Shown here one piece after another: positions 45,565-54,276 of a stretch of DNA of 64,000 nucleotides. Location: the NCBI GenBank assembly GCA_020722965.1, contig DYJT01000005.1, positions 11,711 through 75,710 on the forward strand, read 5' to 3'. Position 1 is the stretch's first letter, and every line of letters starts with the position of its first letter. Origin of the DNA: Brachyspira murdochii (GTDB lineage Bacteria; Spirochaetota; JAAYUW01). The notes under the pieces were generated by a model. It saw only the letters and a list, made by a program, of their open reading frames with translations, did not search any database and was not told the DNA's origin. The position numbers and the translations under genes were made by a program.

Positions 45565-45963
45565 ATGAAAAGTTTATTAATAATAGATGATAGTGAAGAT
45601 CTATTAAATCTTTTAAAATATGCTTTTGAAACCAAATATAAGGTATTCACCTGCCCAAGTGGTAGAAAAGGTTTGTATTCTTTATTAAACAACAATCCTG
45701 ATATTATTTTACTGGATATCATGATGCAGGGTTTAAATGGTTTTGATGTTTTAAAACTTTTAAGAACCGATCAATACACTAAAAACAAACCTATCTTTAT
45801 AATATCTGCTTTGGTTGAAGATTCCGTAATTGAAAGATGTAAAGATATGGGAGCAAATGGTTTTATAAAAAAACCTTTCCAGATACAAAAACTCAGAGAA
45901 TTTATAGATGAATATTTAGAAAAGCCAAACACTGTTTCTAAATTTCAAATACTTGAATCATAA
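45565..45963 (+). CDS. Stand-alone response regulator receiver (CheY-like)
   Basis: A 132-residue receiver domain. Asp pair in LIIDDSED, phosphorylated Asp51 in IILLDIMMQG, Ser/Thr of IISALVED and Lys of FIKKPFQIQKL make a full phosphorylation site. There is no output domain, so it acts on a partner or in a phosphorelay; no kinase gene adjoins it. GGGGG precedes ATG. Its 3' end overlaps the 3' end of mfd by 19 bp, tail to tail. Confidence 0.94.
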   Translation: MKSLLIIDDSEDLLNLLKYAFETKYKVFTCPSGRKGLYSLLNNNPDIILLDIMMQGLNGFDVLKLLRTDQYTKNKPIFIISALVEDSVIERCKDMGANGFIKKPFQIQKLREFIDEYLEKPNTVSKFQILES

Positions 45964-48900
45964 AAAACTTTTTCTATAAACCCCAATAAAAATTCCTGTT
46001 TTTCCGAAATAGAAGAAAAGTTTTTTATTATATCGATCCTATCATTAATTTGTTGATTGAAACTAGCCTCTTTTTTATTTAAATAATTTAAAAAACTATC
46101 TATATTTATATTTTTCTCTTCAAAAAATAAAGAGATACGATCTTTTAGTTCTAAAATTCTGTTGATCCCCTTTTTTTGTGCAAGGATTCTAAGCTGAGTT
46201 ATCATTAAAAGATTATTTAACTCTGCTGGAGAATCTTTTATAATATCTTTGTATCTTAACTTAAATTGATTAAAATCATCAATTGTATCACAATTCAAAA
46301 GCTGTTCGTAAAAGGATATTTTTTCCTGTTTTGAAAAACCTAAAAAATCAGGGATAGATGTCTTCAATTGTAATTCAACCTCTGTTTTAACCTTTTTTGT
46401 AATCTTCTTTTTTTCTAGTTTTGATATTGCCTCATCTAATAGCTTTTCATATAGATAATATCCAACTGACATTATAAAACCAGATTGTTGTTTGCCAAGT
46501 ATATTACCGGCACCTCTAAGCTCAAGATCTTTAAGAGCTACTTTGTAACCAGATCCAAGCTCTGCATAATCGGCAATTACCTGAAGTCTTTTTAATGCAA
46601 GTTCTGTTAGGTAGTTTTCTTCTGGATAAATAAGGTAGGCATAAGCCTTCTTATTTCTCCTCCCCACTCTTCCTTTTAATTGGTATAGATTGGAAAGTCC
46701 AAAAAGATGAGCATTATCTATTATTATAGTGTTTACATCTGGGATATCTATTCCAGATTCTATTATAGATGTTGAAACAAGTACCTTAACCTCCTTGTTT
46801 ATGAATCTTGAAATATTTGCTTTCAGTTCATTCTCTGCCATTTGTCCATGGGCATATACTATAGGAATCGAACCTTTGAAAAGATTTTTAAGATATAAAA
46901 CCTTGTTGAATATAGTTTTAACACGATTATGAACATAGAATACCTGCCCACCTCTTTCTAATTCACTTTCTATCGCTTTTTTGATGACATAATCGCTGAA
47001 AGGTTCCACAAATACTTCAACAGGAACTCTTTGTTCTGGCGCAGTATTTATTATTGACAAAGGTCTTATCCTCGAAAGAGCCATATGAAGAGTCCTTGGT
47101 ATTGGTGTAGCAGATAGTGAGAGAACATCGATATCAGATTTAAGTCTTATAAATTTATCCTTGTGTTCTACACCAAATTTATGCTCTTCATCGATAATAA
47201 GCAGTCCAAGTTTCTTAAATCTTACATCATTTGATAAAATCCTATGTGTTCCTATTAATATGTCTAATTTTCCATTTTCAGCCATATTGCAATATTCTTT
47301 TTGCTCTTTTTCCCCTATTAACCTTGAAAGTATTCCTATTTTTAATCCAAAAGGCGTAAGTCGTTTTGTAAAAGTTTCAAAATGCTGATTGGCAAGTATT
47401 GTCGTAGGACAAACTATTGCAACCTGATATCCATTTAAAACCGCTCTATAGGCAGCCCTTACTGCTACTTCGGTTTTGCCAAAACCAACATCACCACATA
47501 TTAGCCTGTCCATAGGGTAACTCTGCTTCATATCATAAAGAACATCATCTATAGCCCTTCGTTGATCAAATGTCTCTTTAAATTCAAAGCTTTCTTCAAG
47601 AGATTTTTCAAGCTCTTCAAATTCCTTAAAGGAAATTCCTTTCTCTTCCTTTCTTTTTTGATAGAGAATCAATAACTGATTGGCATATTCCATTATGTCT
47701 TGCTTTGTTTTGCTAAGGGTTTTTTTCCATGTTTTTGAGGTAATATTGTCAAGTTCTGGTTTAGCTTTACCAAAAGCTATGTATTTCTGTATAAGTCCAA
47801 TATTTTCAATTGGAAGATATATTTTCTCATCGTTTTTATACCTGATTTCAAGATAATCTTTTTCCTGGTTTAAAATAGTTACTCTTTTCATTCCTTCATA
47901 GATACCTATCCCATGATTTATGTGAACAACATAATCCCCGGGTTTTATATCTAAAGTTGACTCAATAAACTCGACCTGAAACGATTTCGATGCCTTACTT
48001 CGAATCTTGTATTCGATTAGTTCATCGCTGTTGTAATAATATTCATTTTTATCTTTTAAATAATAACCTTCGATTAGATTGTCTTTAATATATTCAACAC
48101 TAAGATCCTTAAACAAAATGGATAATCTTTTTTTTTCTTCATCATCACTATATACAAAAAAAAGTTTTGCCCCTTCGGATATTCTCTGCTTAAAAACAAT
48201 TCTGAATTCTTCAAACTTATTAGGATATGGTTCTACTTTTAAAATATTTAATATCAGGCTATTGGTGTTTTGTTTAATTAGATTACTTGAAGTAATTATA
48301 GTTTGATAATATCTTAAAAATCTTTTGTAATCATCTTTAGTCAAAAAAATATCCTCAGGTTTTGATAAACCTTTTAATTCAAGATTTTTATAGGCTACTT
48401 CGCTTTTTTTAAATTCTTCTATAAATTGTTTCTCTACATTTTCAAAATTGAGAACACAGATAATATCCTCTTTCAATAGGTGAGAAAGAAGATAATTTTT
48501 CGCCAGATTTAATTTCGAGAAACTCCATAAAATAGAGTATAACTGATCATTTTGAAGATCTCTTACAAAATTATTTGCATCAAGATCAAGCCCATTTTCC
48601 TGATAAAATTGATCTATAAATCTATCTTTAGCTTCTGAATCAGGGTAAAATTCATTAATCGGAAGAATTTCTATACCATCGATATTGTCTAATATTCTAA
48701 AAGTTTCCTGTTCGATATAGCATATTTTTTCGATAGTATCATCATCATTTAATATGATTCTCACAGGATTCTCTATCGGTGAAAAATAACAATCTATGAC
48801 CTGCCCTTTCCAAGTAAATGTTCCAAATTCAAAAAGCTGATCCACTCTTTTAAAACCAGCTTCTATTAAGGAATCTACTAATCTTTCTGGATCTAATTTA

Positions 48901-49343
48901 TCAAATGCTCTTAATATTAGCTTTTTGTTGACCAGATTCTCTATGGAAATTGTAGGAAACAATAAGGCTAAGGGGGATGTCAATATTATACCTTTATTAA
49001 ATCTTAAGTTATTTATTGCGTCTATTCTAAAAAAAGATTCTTTCTTACCATAGGGATTACATTCATAAAAAAAAAGATTATAAGGTGGAAAGATTGAAAT
49101 TTTTCTATTTAAATAATTAAATTCATCTTTTATAATCGAATAAAATTTATCTAAAAGATCTTCATCTGGCAATAAGACAACTATTGAACCATCCTTATTT
49201 TCTGTTAGATAAATTATCAAACTAAAGAAAGCAGAAGCGCAGATCTGTGATATTACAATATTTTTCTCTTTATTTGACAAAAAATCTTTAATTATCTGCG
49301 CATTATCAAACATTTTTGAAAAAATACCATAAATTTTACGCAC
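45945..49343 (-). CDS. mfd: Transcription-repair coupling factor
   Basis: Superfamily 2 translocase (1132 residues) that removes RNA polymerase stalled at DNA damage and recruits UvrA. Order: UvrB-like N-terminal domains, RNA-polymerase interaction domain (GDYVVHINHGIGIYEGMKRV in part), motor with Walker A CGDVGFGKTEVA, DEEH box IIDEEHKFGV, SATPIPRTLHMAL, STSIIESGIDIP and QLKGRVGRR, then TRCF C-terminal domain (ISFYEQLLNC). GTG is the start, with AAGGGAAG upstream. Size normal. Confidence 0.97.
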   Translation of the reverse strand: MRKIYGIFSKMFDNAQIIKDFLSNKEKNIVISQICASAFFSLIIYLTENKDGSIVVLLPDEDLLDKFYSIIKDEFNYLNRKISIFPPYNLFFYECNPYGKKESFFRIDAINNLRFNKGIILTSPLALLFPTISIENLVNKKLILRAFDKLDPERLVDSLIEAGFKRVDQLFEFGTFTWKGQVIDCYFSPIENPVRIILNDDDTIEKICYIEQETFRILDNIDGIEILPINEFYPDSEAKDRFIDQFYQENGLDLDANNFVRDLQNDQLYSILWSFSKLNLAKNYLLSHLLKEDIICVLNFENVEKQFIEEFKKSEVAYKNLELKGLSKPEDIFLTKDDYKRFLRYYQTIITSSNLIKQNTNSLILNILKVEPYPNKFEEFRIVFKQRISEGAKLFFVYSDDEEKKRLSILFKDLSVEYIKDNLIEGYYLKDKNEYYYNSDELIEYKIRSKASKSFQVEFIESTLDIKPGDYVVHINHGIGIYEGMKRVTILNQEKDYLEIRYKNDEKIYLPIENIGLIQKYIAFGKAKPELDNITSKTWKKTLSKTKQDIMEYANQLLILYQKRKEEKGISFKEFEELEKSLEESFEFKETFDQRRAIDDVLYDMKQSYPMDRLICGDVGFGKTEVAVRAAYRAVLNGYQVAIVCPTTILANQHFETFTKRLTPFGLKIGILSRLIGEKEQKEYCNMAENGKLDILIGTHRILSNDVRFKKLGLLIIDEEHKFGVEHKDKFIRLKSDIDVLSLSATPIPRTLHMALSRIRPLSIINTAPEQRVPVEVFVEPFSDYVIKKAIESELERGGQVFYVHNRVKTIFNKVLYLKNLFKGSIPIVYAHGQMAENELKANISRFINKEVKVLVSTSIIESGIDIPDVNTIIIDNAHLFGLSNLYQLKGRVGRRNKKAYAYLIYPEENYLTELALKRLQVIADYAELGSGYKVALKDLELRGAGNILGKQQSGFIMSVGYYLYEKLLDEAISKLEKKKITKKVKTEVELQLKTSIPDFLGFSKQEKISFYEQLLNCDTIDDFNQFKLRYKDIIKDSPAELNNLLMITQLRILAQKKGINRILELKDRISLFFEEKNINIDSFLNYLNKKEASFNQQINDRIDIIKNFSSISEKQEFLLGFIEKVFYDSSI

Positions 49344-49422
49344 TATTCTTCCCTTAATTCAATAAAAAAAGATAAGTATAAACCAGGATATATGATTGAT
49401 AATAAAGATAAATAATAATTTA

Positions 49423-50691
49423 TTAAAGATATTCTTCAATTTGAAAATTTAATTCTTTAGGGTTAATGATAGAAGTAATAAAAAGATTTGGGGATTTTTC
49501 TAAATCAACAAGCTTTTTATCAGTAACTCTATCTCCAAATTCATCTATAATCATTTTTACAATAGGTCTTAAAGGTAGATTTGGGTTAGCCTGGTAAACA
49601 ATACCTATCGAACCATCATTAAATTGTACAAGGGAACCTATAGGATAAATACTCATTATCGAGAGAAAAGTTTTGGATACTTCTGGATCATAAAGATTCT
49701 TAGAAGCCTGTAAGACATCCTTAATAGCCCTATGTCCATGAAATTTTTCTCTATAAGTATGTGGTTCTGTCATAGCATCGAATGAATCGGCAACAGCAAC
49801 AATCCTGCTGTATTGGGAGATCTGATCTCCATGTCTTTTAGCGGGATAACCAGAACCATTAAATCTTTCATGGTGCTGAAGAGCCACCTGGCATATTTCA
49901 TCTGTAAAGTTTTGTTTTTGACTTAAAATCTTGTAGCCTTCTATGGTATGCTTTTGAACTTCAATATATTCGGAGGGTGTAAGCTTTTCTTTTTTATCTA
50001 TTATTGATTCTGGAACCTTAAGCATACCGACATCATGAAGCAACGATGCTATTGCCAGTTGATTAAGTTTATATTGATTCAAATTCATATGATAGCCCAG
50101 TAAAACAGAATAAATACAGACATTGGTCGAGTGAACTATTAAATAATCATAAGCAGGATCCTCAAAGTGACTTAGAATCGAAAGGATTTCTGTTTTTTTA
50201 TTCATTACAAGATTTGTAATTTCACCTATTACATCGTAAATGTCATTTTTTGAAGCTATTTGCCCTATCTTGATATCCTGCATAATTGATTTTACCATGG
50301 AAAGTATTTTAGTATATTGAGTTATAATCGCAATATTAGTCATTTCTGCTGCTTTCGGAAGGTTTGAAATTTGAGTATCTATTTTTTTAATGTCTACTGC
50401 ATACTTTTTGAGTTTTTGTGCTAGTTCTTTTCTCTTATCAGGCTTCTCTATTTCAACATTTGCTCTGTGTTCTTCGGATTCACTTTCATTTACAGGTCTT
50501 GCAGAAGGCATACTTTGAGAAGTTTCATCATCATCAACCTCAACTTCTGATACACGCCATCTTTTTAATCTTTCAAGATCCGAAAGTTTTACAGGGGTAA
50601 ATGCAGGAATTACTACTTGAGTACCAAAATAAACAGGGTTTGTGAATTCCATTCCTATCTTAATATCTTCGATTTTAATCTTCTTTTTCAT
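49423..50691 (-). CDS. HD-GYP phosphodiesterase
   Basis: Probable cyclic-di-GMP hydrolase. The N-terminal 100 residues form a small domain (DUF3391-like in position) with an acidic Ser/Glu-rich stretch near 55-85. The catalytic part has HD219-220 in LLHDVGMLKVPESI, HHERFNGSGYP (273-283), and IVAVADSFDAMT. All metal ligands look intact. The start overlaps the FlhB-C gene by 17 bp, so translation is coupled. c-di-GMP control of motility is a reasonable inference. Confidence 0.94.
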   Translation of the reverse strand: MKKKIKIEDIKIGMEFTNPVYFGTQVVIPAFTPVKLSDLERLKRWRVSEVEVDDDETSQSMPSARPVNESESEEHRANVEIEKPDKRKELAQKLKKYAVDIKKIDTQISNLPKAAEMTNIAIITQYTKILSMVKSIMQDIKIGQIASKNDIYDVIGEITNLVMNKKTEILSILSHFEDPAYDYLIVHSTNVCIYSVLLGYHMNLNQYKLNQLAIASLLHDVGMLKVPESIIDKKEKLTPSEYIEVQKHTIEGYKILSQKQNFTDEICQVALQHHERFNGSGYPAKRHGDQISQYSRIVAVADSFDAMTEPHTYREKFHGHRAIKDVLQASKNLYDPEVSKTFLSIMSIYPIGSLVQFNDGSIGIVYQANPNLPLRPIVKMIIDEFGDRVTDKKLVDLEKSPNLFITSIINPKELNFQIEEYL

Positions 50692-50968
50692 CTTTAATTT
50701 CCCTTTTTTTCATGACAAAAGAATAGATGGTAGCCAATATTTCGAATAATTCCTCAGGAACAAATTCATTTATTTCTAACTGATATATATTATCGGTAAG
50801 ATTACTATCGGTAATTACAGGGATATCATTCTCTTTTGCTATATCAATAATCTTCTTTGCATTTATTCCACTTCCTTTAGCCACCAGTTTGGGTGCTATT
50901 TCGCTTTTATTATAATGTAAGGCTACAGACTTCGATTTTAATATTGAACCTTTTTTCTTTTCAGTCAT
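50675..50968 (-). CDS. Stand-alone FlhB C-terminal domain protein
   Basis: A short protein equal to the cytoplasmic export-switch domain of FlhB/YscU, of the FhlX/YlqH kind. It has ALHYNKSEIAPKLVAKGSGINAKKIIDIAKE (seen in part), a segment typical of FlhB after its NPTH cleavage site. NPTH itself and the membrane domain are absent. B. subtilis ylqH has the same type and the same neighbourhood near rplS. Start unclear: ATG at 50968 without a good ribosome site, or GTG at 50989. Probably modulates flagellar type III export. Confidence 0.88.
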   Translation of the reverse strand: MTEKKKGSILKSKSVALHYNKSEIAPKLVAKGSGINAKKIIDIAKENDIPVITDSNLTDNIYQLEINEFVPEELFEILATIYSFVMKKREIKDEKED

Positions 50969-51089
50969 TTTCTGGTAATATATTAACACATTTAAGATAA
51001 AAAGTAAACAATCAAGGTCTTATAATATTTTTTTCATATTTGCTAATAGGTATTGAATAGTAGGAAAGAAACAATTCTGTGATTACAGA

Positions 51090-51183
51090 TTTTATTTTTC
51101 ATATTTTCTTTTACAAAAATGATTAGTAAGTAAAGAAATAAAAAAGACGATTTGGTTTTATTTTTCATATCTTCTCGTACAAA
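51090..51183 (-). repeat. Diverged duplicate of the tail of the gene at 51158-51877
   Basis: 51090-51117 and 51156-51183 agree at 25 of 28 bases, 66 bp apart. The gene's tail reads LCTRRYEK-stop; the downstream copy reads FCKRKYEK-stop in the same frame, with conservative changes. A second stretch next to it (about 51119-51137 against 51054-51071) also matches well with one gap. The arrangement suggests an old tandem duplication of the gene end. Confidence 0.65.
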
Positions 51184-51877
51184 GCCATTTATATTCTGGT
51201 TTTAATTTTGATAATTCTAATTGTGCATCGAAAACCTTTGAATAAAAATCATTTGAATTTGTAATGAAATTGACATTTATCTTCCCTTTAGATTTTTGAT
51301 AGTATCCTTTTACAAAAAGATATTTTTTCCCTTCAAGCTCAAAATTCAAAGAAAAAAAATAGGAACCAACCTGAATTTGTTTAATTTCAACATGAAAATA
51401 CCTGTTTTCATCTATTTTCATTAAAGAATGATATTCATTATCTTGAATAACATAAGCCATCTTTTGAAATATTTCTACTAAACTTTGAAAGTCTTTAAAA
51501 TTATTTCCTTGCTCAACAATATTGTTTTTACTTAGTAAACTTTCGATAAGAGAATTTGAATATTTTTCTTTTAATAAAGAAAGAAATTCTATTTTCGGAT
51601 TTTGATCTTGCTCGAATAAAACATTTTCTTTAATTAATTCAAACCTGTATATACCTTTATTGTCAAGAACTTTTAAAAAAATAAAGGGAGAATTTGTCTT
51701 TAAATTTAAATAAGATGTCTTAAAAATTTGATCATTTATAGAAAAAAAAAGAATACCATTATTAATCGATAAGATTCTTGCCTTATAAATCTTACCAATC
51801 TCAAGAGGGAAAGATCTATTCCCCTGGTGTCTTTCATTGTTTATGAAAGATGCATCAAAGGATGCAAGCATTTTCAT
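51158..51877 (-). CDS. Hypothetical protein at the ylqG position (possible FliK-like)
   Basis: A 239-residue soluble protein with no recognised domain. It lies between rplS and an FlhB-C gene, which is where B. subtilis has the FliK-like ylqG; the C-terminal third (FHVEIKQIQVGSYFFSLNFEL, in part) could be a hook-length-control-type beta domain. The call rests on position more than on sequence. Start is ATG 51877, or 51871 two codons later; neither has a strong ribosome site. Its last codons recur in diverged form 66 bp downstream (51090-51117). Confidence 0.65.
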   Translation of the reverse strand: MKMLASFDASFINNERHQGNRSFPLEIGKIYKARILSINNGILFFSINDQIFKTSYLNLKTNSPFIFLKVLDNKGIYRFELIKENVLFEQDQNPKIEFLSLLKEKYSNSLIESLLSKNNIVEQGNNFKDFQSLVEIFQKMAYVIQDNEYHSLMKIDENRYFHVEIKQIQVGSYFFSLNFELEGKKYLFVKGYYQKSKGKINVNFITNSNDFYSKVFDAQLELSKLKPEYKWLCTRRYEK

Positions 51878-51960
51878 TTATATTATTATTAATTAATCTT
51901 TTCCCGCTTTATTTAACAAAAAAGGTTAACAAAAAAAGGATTTAATAAATTTATAATAAA

Positions 51961-52299
51961 TTATTTTTCTTTAATTTTAGCAGATTTACCGGTTCTTTCT
52001 CTTAAGTAATAAAGTTTGGCTCTTCTTACTCTTCCTTTTTTGACTATTTCTATCTTATCAATTCTTGGGGAATAAACCGGGAAAATTCTTTCCACACCAA
52101 CACCATAAGAAGTTTTTCGGACTGTAACATTTTTTGAGATACCGCTACCCTTTTTGGAAATTACTGTCCCTTCGTAAGGCTGAATTCTTTCTTTTCCACC
52201 CTCTACAACTTTATAATGAACTCTAATTGTATCGCCTATTCTAAAGGCAGGAATTGGTTTATTTGTATATTCTTCGGTTATCTTTTCGATTATATTCAT
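51961..52299 (-). CDS. rplS: Ribosomal protein L19
   Basis: Large-subunit protein of 112 residues at the 30S-50S interface. The signatures [32 protein letters not shown] (in part) and [19 protein letters not shown] are clear. It ends the rpsP-khpA-rimM-trmD-rplS group. GGAGG precedes ATG. Confidence 0.98.
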   Translation of the reverse strand: MNIIEKITEEYTNKPIPAFRIGDTIRVHYKVVEGGKERIQPYEGTVISKKGSGISKNVTVRKTSYGVGVERIFPVYSPRIDKIEIVKKGRVRRAKLYYLRERTGKSAKIKEK

Positions 52300-52384
52300 T
52301 TAAATCCTCCAAGATATATATTATTATAAAATATTAAATTATCTGCTTTGGAAAATTAGCATTATTATGAATATTTGCAAGAAT

Positions 52385-53050
52385 TTATTTTTCAAGCAAA
52401 TCTGCTCTGTATTTAATCGTCATTTCAATACTTTTCTCTTTTCTCCATTTTGCTATTTCTTTGTGATTACCTGATGTTAAAACCTTTGGTACATTCATCC
52501 CTTCATATTCAAAGGGTCTTGTATAATGAGGATATTCGAGTAATGATTGCTCGAAAGATTCTTCATTAAGTGCTTGTTGCTGTAAAAAACCAGGAATATG
52601 GCGAAGAATTGCATCTATTAATGCCAAAGAAGCAGGATCTCCACCAGTTAAAATAAAATCGCCAATGCTTACAAAATCATCTACATATTTTTCAATAAAT
52701 CTTTCATCAATCCCTTCATACCTTCCGTTAACAAGAGTGATCAAAGGCTCTTGAGCAAGAGTTTTAACCAGATTATTGTCTATCTTTTTACCTCTTGGAG
52801 CAAGAAGTATAACTTTCCCTTTTTCATTAAAAGATTTTAAGCAATTTGCAAGAGGCTCAATTCTCAGGATCATTCCAATTCCGCCGCCATATGGATAATC
52901 ATCTACTTTTTTATGCTTCCCAAGCCCAAAGTCTCTTAAGTTTCTTATCTCATATTCAAAAATACCGTTTTTTAATGCATTATAAAAAACAGAGAAATTG
53001 AAATAAGTTTCATAAAGTTCTGGAATTAATGTAATAATATTAAATTTCAT
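52385..53050 (-). CDS. trmD: tRNA (guanine-N1)-methyltransferase
   Basis: SPOUT-class methyltransferase of G37 in tRNA. Segments DYPYGGGIGMILRIEP, FILTGGDPASLALIDAI and LEYPHYTRPFEYEG identify it; the knot lies near residues 85-145. I chose ATG 53050 (MKFNIITLIP) because it matches TrmD N-termini; GTG 53065 would add five unlikely residues. Upstream is a diverged copy of this start joined to the rimM stop, and a short reading frame that ends 2 bp before this ATG, so initiation may depend on re-initiation. Confidence 0.97.
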   Translation of the reverse strand: MKFNIITLIPELYETYFNFSVFYNALKNGIFEYEIRNLRDFGLGKHKKVDDYPYGGGIGMILRIEPLANCLKSFNEKGKVILLAPRGKKIDNNLVKTLAQEPLITLVNGRYEGIDERFIEKYVDDFVSIGDFILTGGDPASLALIDAILRHIPGFLQQQALNEESFEQSLLEYPHYTRPFEYEGMNVPKVLTSGNHKEIAKWRKEKSIEMTIKYRADLLEK

Positions 53051-53116
53051 CTTCACATTCCACACTTCATACCTGTACCTGTGCTTAGAACTAATGTCAT
53101 TATATTAAATTTCATC
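53022..53116 (-). repeat. Diverged duplicate of the trmD start
   Basis: On the + strand 53022-53051 and 53087-53116 match at about 26 of 30 bases, roughly 66 bp apart. Both hold ATGAAATTTAATAT on the minus strand. The upstream copy directly abuts the rimM stop (ATGATGAAATTT), the arrangement expected for the original coupled start; the downstream copy is the functional trmD start. Confidence 0.7.
53053..53115 (-). other. 20-codon leader frame between rimM and trmD
   Basis: From an ATG overlapping the rimM stop, this frame encodes MKFNIMTLVLSTGTGMKCGM and stops at TGA 53055-53053, two bases before the trmD ATG. Its first six residues copy the TrmD N-terminus. It could carry ribosomes from rimM into trmD. 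Protein product unlikely to be functional. Confidence 0.4.
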
Positions 53117-53642
53117 ATTTTTTTGTCCCGATATTGTTTCCTTCTATAAGATCAAATCTCTGTAATTTTATTAATTTATTCTCTTTATCTATAAATTCAA
53201 CAAATGGACTTAAAAAGGGGACAAGATATTCTTTATTATCTATTATGATAGATAGGTAAACTATCTCATTTGAAATGTATATATCATTCGCAAAGGTTGT
53301 TTTCCCTTGAGAGTATTCGATTTTATACATTAAAAGTTCATAGTAAAACAATTCATTATCATTTAATTTAAGAGAATCTTCCTTTGGTAGATAGAGAAAC
53401 TTACCAATTAAATTTCTTGTTTTATTTAAATTATCATAGCCTTTAAAAAATAGATGAAGGTGATCCCAATCACCCTCAATTTTTTCGACTATTATTTTTT
53501 CTGTGCAATCTACATTTAAATAAAATTCTTTTGAATCGTATATTCTTTGCTTAATATCTGTCAAAGCTTGAAGGCAAACACCACCAGAAAGCCCAAATGA
53601 TCTTGTAATCTTTGCGACAAGAACACCTTTTAAGTCTGGCAA
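53115..53642 (-). CDS. rimM: Ribosome maturation factor RimM
   Basis: 16S rRNA processing protein for 30S head assembly, 175 residues. An N-terminal RimM beta barrel (VAKITRSFGLSGGVCLQAL) and a C-terminal PRC-like barrel (YELLMYKIEYSQGKTTF, VPFLSPFVEFIDKENKLI in part) are visible. It follows khpA by 9 bp. The sequence is divergent but length, order and position agree with RimM. Confidence 0.92.
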   Translation of the reverse strand: MPDLKGVLVAKITRSFGLSGGVCLQALTDIKQRIYDSKEFYLNVDCTEKIIVEKIEGDWDHLHLFFKGYDNLNKTRNLIGKFLYLPKEDSLKLNDNELFYYELLMYKIEYSQGKTTFANDIYISNEIVYLSIIIDNKEYLVPFLSPFVEFIDKENKLIKLQRFDLIEGNNIGTKK

Positions 53643-53651
53643 TAAACTCCC

Positions 53652-53888
53652 CTATTCCTTAATTTCTAGAGCTATATGCCTTCCATTTTTAGAATTGACC
53701 GCAGAAAGCAATGTCCTTAATGATTTTATAATAACCCCATTTTTTCCTATAATTTTCCCCATATCTTTTGGGTTTACTTTTAATTCTATTAGCGTTGTTT
53801 TTTCACCTTCAATCAGATTAAGCCTTACATCATCTGGAAAATCCACGATTGATTTTGTTATATATTCTATAAAATCTTTTTCTTTCAT
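53652..53888 (-). CDS. khpA: KH-domain RNA-binding protein KhpA
   Basis: A 78-residue single KH domain with the GxxG loop in GKIIGKNGVIIKSLRTLL. KhpA pairs with KhpB/Jag in other bacteria and binds many RNAs. Position between rpsP and rimM is the standard one (ylqC). Confidence 0.95.
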   Translation of the reverse strand: MKEKDFIEYITKSIVDFPDDVRLNLIEGEKTTLIELKVNPKDMGKIIGKNGVIIKSLRTLLSAVNSKNGRHIALEIKE

Positions 53889-53899
53889 CCTGAAATCTT

Positions 53900-54205
53900 C
53901 TATTTTTGTTTTCTAATTTCTGGTTTTAAAACAATGCCTTTTTTTGCAAGAAGTTTGCATACAGTAGCAGAAGGCTCTGCACCTTTTTTATACCACTCGA
54001 TTATCTTGTTTTTAGAAATCTCGACAGCTTCCAAATTAGGCTCACCTTTGAATTGAAACTTCTTTTCGTCATCCTCTTCATGTGGGTTATAGGAACCTAA
54101 TTCTTCGATAAATCTTCCATCCCTTGGAAATCTTTCATCTGTAACGACTAATCTAAAATAAATCTGATTTTTTCTTCCAACTCTTTTTAAGCGAAGTTTA
54201 ACCAT
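53900..54205 (-). CDS. rpsP: Ribosomal protein S16
   Basis: Small-subunit protein of 101 residues. MVKLRLKRVGRKNQIYFRLV, DGRFIEELGSYNP and KGAEPSATVCKLLAKKGI are diagnostic. First gene of the ribosomal group; AAAGGAGC precedes ATG. ffh, often upstream elsewhere, is absent. Confidence 0.98.
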   Translation of the reverse strand: MVKLRLKRVGRKNQIYFRLVVTDERFPRDGRFIEELGSYNPHEEDDEKKFQFKGEPNLEAVEISKNKIIEWYKKGAEPSATVCKLLAKKGIVLKPEIRKQK

Positions 54206-54242
54206 CTATAAAGCTCCTTTTAAAATAGCAAAATAACAAAAA

Positions 54243-54271
54243 CAAATTAATCTAGATTTGAACTTTGTCAA
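54243..54271 (-). promoter_or_regulatory. Putative promoter of the rpsP operon
   Basis: A perfect -35 TTGACA lies on the minus strand at 54271-54266, in the short gap before rpsP. The best -10 in range is poor (TAATTT or AATTTG near 54249-54243). Position fits, but the -10 makes it tentative. Confidence 0.35.
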
Positions 54272-54276
54272 GGTAT

